The notes beneath the pieces were generated by a model. The model did not search any database, had not been told where the DNA came from, and saw nothing but the letters and a program-made list of their open reading frames with translations. From Hyphomicrobiales bacterium (lineage in GTDB: Bacteria; Pseudomonadota; Alphaproteobacteria; Rhizobiales; Phreatobacteraceae), in contig JAFKKV010000020.1 of the NCBI GenBank assembly GCA_017304475.1, forward strand, positions 62,001 to 126,000: DNA of 64,000 nt, given 5' to 3'. The translations under genes were made by a program, and so were the position numbers. Positions 60,650 through 64,000 of this stretch are shown here, piece by piece (position 1 is the stretch's first letter; each line of letters opens with the position of its first letter).

Positions 60650-61010
60650 GGCAGGCGCCTGCTCCCGACCCGCTGAAACGGCCGCTCCGCTTCGGCACGC
60701 CGCCGCGACGCGAGACCCGATCTGGAGCCCATGTCCCCGGTCTGAACAGGGGGGAATCCGACCACCTGGCCGGACCATAACCGCTGGCGCGCCGCCCACC
60801 AGTAAGCAGTGACACTAAGGCGGCCCTGCCGATGCCCGAGCGCGACAAGCATGCGCCTTCAGGCGGCGTCTGTTTCGATCCGGAAACACGCGACATGACG
60901 CAACGTCATATCTACGCAGATCTCCGCATGCATCAAGCGCGCCCGCCCTCGCGCCGCCGAACAAGCCGGCGGCGCGATGCGCGGCCGGATCGGCAAGCAA
61001 TGGAACGGAC
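60650..61010. other. Divergent intergenic region with a short palindrome
   Basis: No gene is evident in these 361 bases between flgF (minus) and the small exported protein gene (plus). ATGACG-caa-CGTCAT at 60895-60909 is a perfect 15-bp dyad, a possible regulator site about 100 bases upstream of the start at 61011. Confidence 0.4.
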
Positions 61011-61358
61011 ATGACGACATCGATGAGAACACCCGTGATCGCGGCCCTTGGCCTGCTGGCGCTGTCAGCGTCTTTGGCTCTGGCCCAGGAGCGCCAGGGC
61101 ACGATCGCCGCCGGCGTCTATGGCTGCCCCACCGCCCAGCCCGTGGCGCAGTTGATGGCTTGGCGCAGCACCCGCCTCGCCGCCGGCGAGACCACCACCG
61201 AAGCCGAAACCACCGAAGCCCGCGGCTTCCTCTATGTCCGCTGCCAGCCCGTCGCCGCCGGCACCCGCGTCACCTTCACCGAAAACGGCCCGGACCGCGC
61301 CGTCAAGGTGACCCATGGCACCACCACCTTCTGGGTCGCGCCGGGAGAGGTGCGCTGA
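61011..61358 (+). CDS. Small exported protein, unknown function
   Basis: This 115-residue protein has a clear Sec signal (MRTPVIAALGLLALSASLALA; an internal ATG at residue 5 is the alternative start). The mature region of about 90 residues has two cysteines (GVYGCPTA, YVRCQPVA), which may form a disulfide, and Thr/Glu-rich TTTEAETTEARG. Family not recognised. A GC-rich hairpin follows the stop. Confidence 0.7.
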   Translation: MTTSMRTPVIAALGLLALSASLALAQERQGTIAAGVYGCPTAQPVAQLMAWRSTRLAAGETTTEAETTEARGFLYVRCQPVAAGTRVTFTENGPDRAVKVTHGTTTFWVAPGEVR

Positions 61359-61364
61359 ACCGAA

Positions 61365-61384
61365 GGCGGGCCCCAGGGCCCGCC
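61365..61384 (+). terminator. GC-rich stem-loop after small exported protein gene
   Basis: GGCGGGCCC and GGGCCCGCC with two or four unpaired bases between. It starts 7 bases after the stop codon. No U-run. Probable end of transcript. Confidence 0.5.
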
Positions 61385-61445
61385 CCGCCCGCCCCAACGC
61401 TCTCCCACCCAACGCGCACCCTCGCCCAAAACGCGCACTCCACCC

Positions 61446-61507
61446 AACCCTCTCCCATAGGGAGAGGGTGGCGCCGTCAGGCGCCGGGTGAGGGGCGTAA
61501 CCCCTCC
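61446..61507. repeat. Palindromic repeat family A, copy 4 (half element)
   Basis: Only the left arm is present: AACCCTCTCCC-ata-GGGAGAGGG, stem GGCGCC-gtca-GGCGCC, then GGGTGAGGGGCGTAAC. The rest of 61359-61856 is C-rich on the plus strand with no clear gene; weak promoter-like TTGACG lies at about 61781. Confidence 0.85.
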
Positions 61508-61856
61508 GAACCCCGCGCCAGAGCCAAAACGCCCCCCGCCGAAGCCCTCGCTCCCGCCAAGCCCAAACGCACCCGAACCACTCCCCACCCCCCAACCGAC
61601 CCGCAGCAGAGTCCCCTCGCTTCCACAGAGCCGAGCGGAAAGGCGCCCAGGCCTTGCAACCCCGAGCGCACCCGCCCCCTCTCGCGCGTCCCGCCGCCCC
61701 ACGTCACAAGACCTGTCTCAAGACCACAACCACCACCCCTCCCCCCATTAACCTCCCTCCCCTCCCCACCCCGTTTCTTCTTGACGCACCCCCTTCACCC
61801 TTTGCTAACCTTGCGGTAGCGGAGCGCGAAAGGCGCACGCTCGGGGGGAATTGAGT

Positions 61857-62402
61857 ATGCGTAATCTTTTGGCCGTCGCGCTCGCCGCGACGATGATGGG
61901 CGGCTGTGCGACCGCCATCCGCGGCACCACCAACCAGGTCCATTTCACCAGTGAACCCAGCGGCGCCGTCGTCACCACCTCGCTCGGCCACACCTGCACC
62001 GCCCCGTGCTCCATGCCCATGGACCGCAACAAGGAATTCCAGGCCACCTTCACCCGCGAGGGCTTCCAGCCCACCGTCGTCGACGTCAAGACGACCGTCT
62101 CGCGCGAAGGCGGCACCAGCTTCGCGGGCAACCTGCTGCTCGGCGGCCTCATCGGCATGGGCGTCGACGCGGCGTCGGGGGCTGCGCTGGATCACACGCC
62201 CAATCCGGTGATCGGCCGTTTGGCCGCGATTATTCCGGCACCGCCGACGGTGCAGCAACCGAGTCGCGAACGGCAACGGCCGAGGCCAAGCACGCGGGTG
62301 CCGGTGGCGAGTTTGCCGAGGACGCTGGCCGCCGACACTCCCGTGGCCCCATCGATGCTCACGGTCACGGCGGCCCCGGCCCAGGCCGGGCAGAGGCCAT
62401 AA
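61857..62402 (+). CDS. PEGA-domain-like lipoprotein
   Basis: This 181-residue protein starts at ATG 61857 behind GGGGGGA. Lipobox MMGGC (Cys about 17) marks a lipoprotein. Residues 22-75 resemble a PEGA-type fold (FTSEPSGAVVTTSLGHTCTA, FTREGFQPTVVDVKT), like surface lipoproteins of Proteobacteria. A glycine-rich stretch LLLGGLIGMGVDAASGAALD follows, then a disordered Pro/Arg tail. Periplasmic or outer-membrane. Confidence 0.82.
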   Translation: MRNLLAVALAATMMGGCATAIRGTTNQVHFTSEPSGAVVTTSLGHTCTAPCSMPMDRNKEFQATFTREGFQPTVVDVKTTVSREGGTSFAGNLLLGGLIGMGVDAASGAALDHTPNPVIGRLAAIIPAPPTVQQPSRERQRPRPSTRVPVASLPRTLAADTPVAPSMLTVTAAPAQAGQRP

Positions 62403-62937
62403 GGACCGGCCGCCCTATCAAAGCTCCGTGGCCCTCGGCCACCCTGAGCTCTCCGGCAGAGAACCGCTACGGTGGATCACGGCATCGACGCGCGTGGCAC
62501 GAATAGACGTGCCGCCGAGGCCCGACCCCACGAGGCGACGCCATTCCCCTGCATTCAGGACATGGACGATGGCGACGCCTCCCGCAGATCGAGGAATACT
62601 CGCTGCGCGCATGACGAGGGAACCTGTCGAATTCCCAACCTTATGATCTCGGCTCGGGAATTAGCCCATGCCTGGGCGATAAGGGGGATGAGGCATATGT
62701 CGCCGCAATGCGGCAGATCGAGATCGGCGGACAGAAGGCCCAATACCCCTGCGACAAAACCGCCCCGCCGCCCCTCTCTTGCTTCTCTTACCCACTCACC
62801 AGTTACATACTTGATTGACGCTCCCCGTCCCTCCTGACTATCGTCCTCGCCAATCGCGACGACGGGCCGCCCTTGCACCCGGCCCACACTCGCGTGACCG
62901 ATGGGCGTCAAGCCCGCGTCATCATTGGGAGGATCTC
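62403..62937. other. Gene-free region with atypical composition
   Basis: About 535 bases show lower GC than the surroundings and scattered short frames on both strands. The largest is a minus-strand frame at 62555-62911 (118 residues) without recognisable features. No signal peptide, motif or ribosome site convinced me. It may be decayed coding sequence or regulatory DNA for the receptor gene. Confidence 0.4.
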
Positions 62938-63921
62938 GTGAGCATGATCAGGCTGGCGCTTGCCGCTGCCCTTTCCACCGTCCTGGCCGGCGCCGTCGAG
63001 AGCCGGGCGCAGGGCTTTCCGTCGCGGCCGATCACCATGGTCGTGCCGTTCGCGCCGGGCGGGCCCACCGACATCGTCGCGCGCATCGTCGCCGAGCGCA
63101 TGTCGCAGACGCTCGGCCAGCAGGTGGTGATCGAGAATGTCGCGGGCGCCGCCGGCACCACCGGGGCAGCGCGCGTGGCGCGCTCGGCGCCCGACGGCCA
63201 CACCATCCTCATGGGCCCGATGAGCACCATGAGCTTCTCGCCGGCGCTCTATCCCAGGCTCGCCTTCGATCCGCTCACCGATTTCGAGCCGGTCGGCATC
63301 GTCGCCTCGGCGCCGATCATGCTGGTCGCCTCGAACCAGAGCCCGGGCGCCACGCTGGCGGACTTTTCGGCCCACCTGAAAACCAATGCCCAGGGCGTCA
63401 ACAATGGCAATGCCGGCGTCGGCTCCACCTCGCATCTCGCCTGCGTGCTCTACAACAACAGGGTCGGCGTGCAGCCGACGCTGGTGCCCTATCGCGGCAC
63501 GGGCCCGGCGCTGCAGGACCTCGTCGCCGGCCAGATCGGTTATCTCTGCGACCAGGTGACCAGCCTGATGGCGCAGGTGCAGGCCGGCGCGGTCAAGCCG
63601 CTCGCCGTGCTGGCGCCCACCCGCTCGGCGGTGCTGCCGAACGTGCCGACCTCAGCCGAAGCCGGCCTGCCGGGCGTCGAAATGGTGGTGTGGAATTCGG
63701 TCTTCGCGCCCAAGGGCACGCCGGCGCCCATCGTCGCCGCGCTCAATGCCGCGATCCAGAAGGCGATCGAGGACCCCGCCGCCTTGAAGAGCTTCCTTCA
63801 GCTCGGCGCCGAGCCGCCGGCCGCCGCCCAGCGCTCGCCGGAGGCGCTGCGCGCGACCCATGCCGCCGATGTCGCCAAATGGGGCCAGATCATCCGGGAC
63901 GCCAATATCAAGGTGGAGTGA
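62938..63921 (+). CDS. Tripartite tricarboxylate transporter receptor (Bug/TctC family)
   Basis: The start is taken at GTG 62938 (five bases after GGGAGGA), two codons upstream of ATG 62944. The protein has about 327 residues with a signal ending SRAQG. Bug-family blocks: FPSRPITMVVPFAPGGPTDI, VVIENVAGAAGTTGAARVA, VPYRGTGPALQDLVAGQI and VPTSAEAGLPGVE. These bind carboxylates or other small acids in the periplasm. No TctA/TctB membrane genes adjoin. A stem-loop follows the stop. Confidence 0.93.
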   Translation: MSMIRLALAAALSTVLAGAVESRAQGFPSRPITMVVPFAPGGPTDIVARIVAERMSQTLGQQVVIENVAGAAGTTGAARVARSAPDGHTILMGPMSTMSFSPALYPRLAFDPLTDFEPVGIVASAPIMLVASNQSPGATLADFSAHLKTNAQGVNNGNAGVGSTSHLACVLYNNRVGVQPTLVPYRGTGPALQDLVAGQIGYLCDQVTSLMAQVQAGAVKPLAVLAPTRSAVLPNVPTSAEAGLPGVEMVVWNSVFAPKGTPAPIVAALNAAIQKAIEDPAALKSFLQLGAEPPAAAQRSPEALRATHAADVAKWGQIIRDANIKVE

Positions 63922-63934
63922 GGGGAGCCGGCAG

Positions 63935-63964
63935 GCGGCGCGAGGTTGGGGGGCCTCGCGCCGC
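63935..63964 (+). terminator. Stem-loop after Bug/TctC receptor gene
   Basis: GGCGGCGCGAGG-type arm: an 11-bp stem (GCGGCGCGAGG region at 63935-63945 with the complementary CCTCGCGCCGC at 63954-63964) and an 8-base G-rich loop. It is 14 bases after the stop. No U-run. Confidence 0.5.
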
Positions 63965-64000
63965 GGCCGGTGCAGCCAGGCAAGGCACCTTTCGCCTCTC

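Noticed and set aside
62555..62911. Minus-strand frame of 118 codons in the atypical region
   Set aside because: No ribosome site, motif, signal or neighbour logic; amino-acid make-up is not protein-like enough to claim a gene.

Overview
This 64 kb window is high-GC DNA whose gene content fits an alphaproteobacterium, most likely of the Hyphomicrobiales (Rhizobiales). The indicators are several xanthine-dehydrogenase-family molybdenum hydroxylases, Bug/TctC-type and DctP-type solute receptors, many LysR/TetR/AraC regulators, a GAAC-N7-GAAC (alphaproteobacterial LexA-type) site, and several copies of interspersed palindromic repeats. The genus is not determined. No tRNA, rRNA, insertion sequence, prophage, origin or CRISPR array was recognised. 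The window is chromosomal-looking, mostly catabolic and regulatory.

Layout. 1-6.3 kb: a truncated AraC regulator, a TetR regulator with a perfect 24-bp operator, then a three-gene molybdenum hydroxylase operon of PaoABC type and an SDR. 6.3-12.7 kb: a His-rich exported protein, a small protein behind a possible SOS box, an orphan GAF histidine kinase, a GST, and an aldehyde dehydrogenase / beta-propeller lyase-like / GFA operon. 12.5-17.4 kb: a minus-strand catabolic cluster (two alpha/beta hydrolases, a FAD monooxygenase, a 4-oxalocrotonate-tautomerase-like protein and a LysR regulator) plus a second near-identical tautomerase gene. It is divergent from a glycine-betaine/proline-type ABC transporter (17.9-21.2 kb), and the shared control region carries a 14-bp inverted repeat. 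21.4-28 kb: two more tautomerase-superfamily genes, two LysR genes (one flanked on both sides by the same palindrome), a dehydrogenase, a zinc-ribbon/MBL protein and an OPT-like transporter. 28.2-30.6 kb: isochorismatase-type hydrolase / AtzG-like / AtzE-like amidase operon. 30.5-32.9 kb: a CGNR-type regulator divergent from VOC and monooxygenase genes, with a double operator between them. 32.9-37.0 kb: a TPP-riboswitch operon thiM-thiE-thiD followed by a DctP-type receptor and a metallophosphoesterase.

37-64 kb: a stand-alone Lrp ligand-binding domain, an autotransporter, a Gln/Met-rich exported protein, a DegT aminotransferase, two DMT permeases, DoxX, a single-subunit CoxL-like hydroxylase, a trypsin-like PDZ protease, MurJ, a transaldolase-family protein, a nucleotide-sugar group (Gfo/Idh/MocA, UDP-glucose dehydrogenase, UDP-glucose 4-epimerase), a Tat-exported IorAB-type hydroxylase, an orphan flgF, a PEGA-like lipoprotein and a Bug/TctC receptor. 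Gaps between genes in this half are largely filled by three palindromic repeat families (A, B, C). In family A the hairpin stems co-vary between copies.

The most notable signals are the operator architectures (TetR, LysR and CGNR loci and the hydrolase/ABC divergent region), the concentration of four tautomerase-superfamily genes in 13.5 kb, the SOS-like box before a 69-residue protein, the extended riboswitch operon, and the structured repeats. No clearly new defence or mobile system was found.
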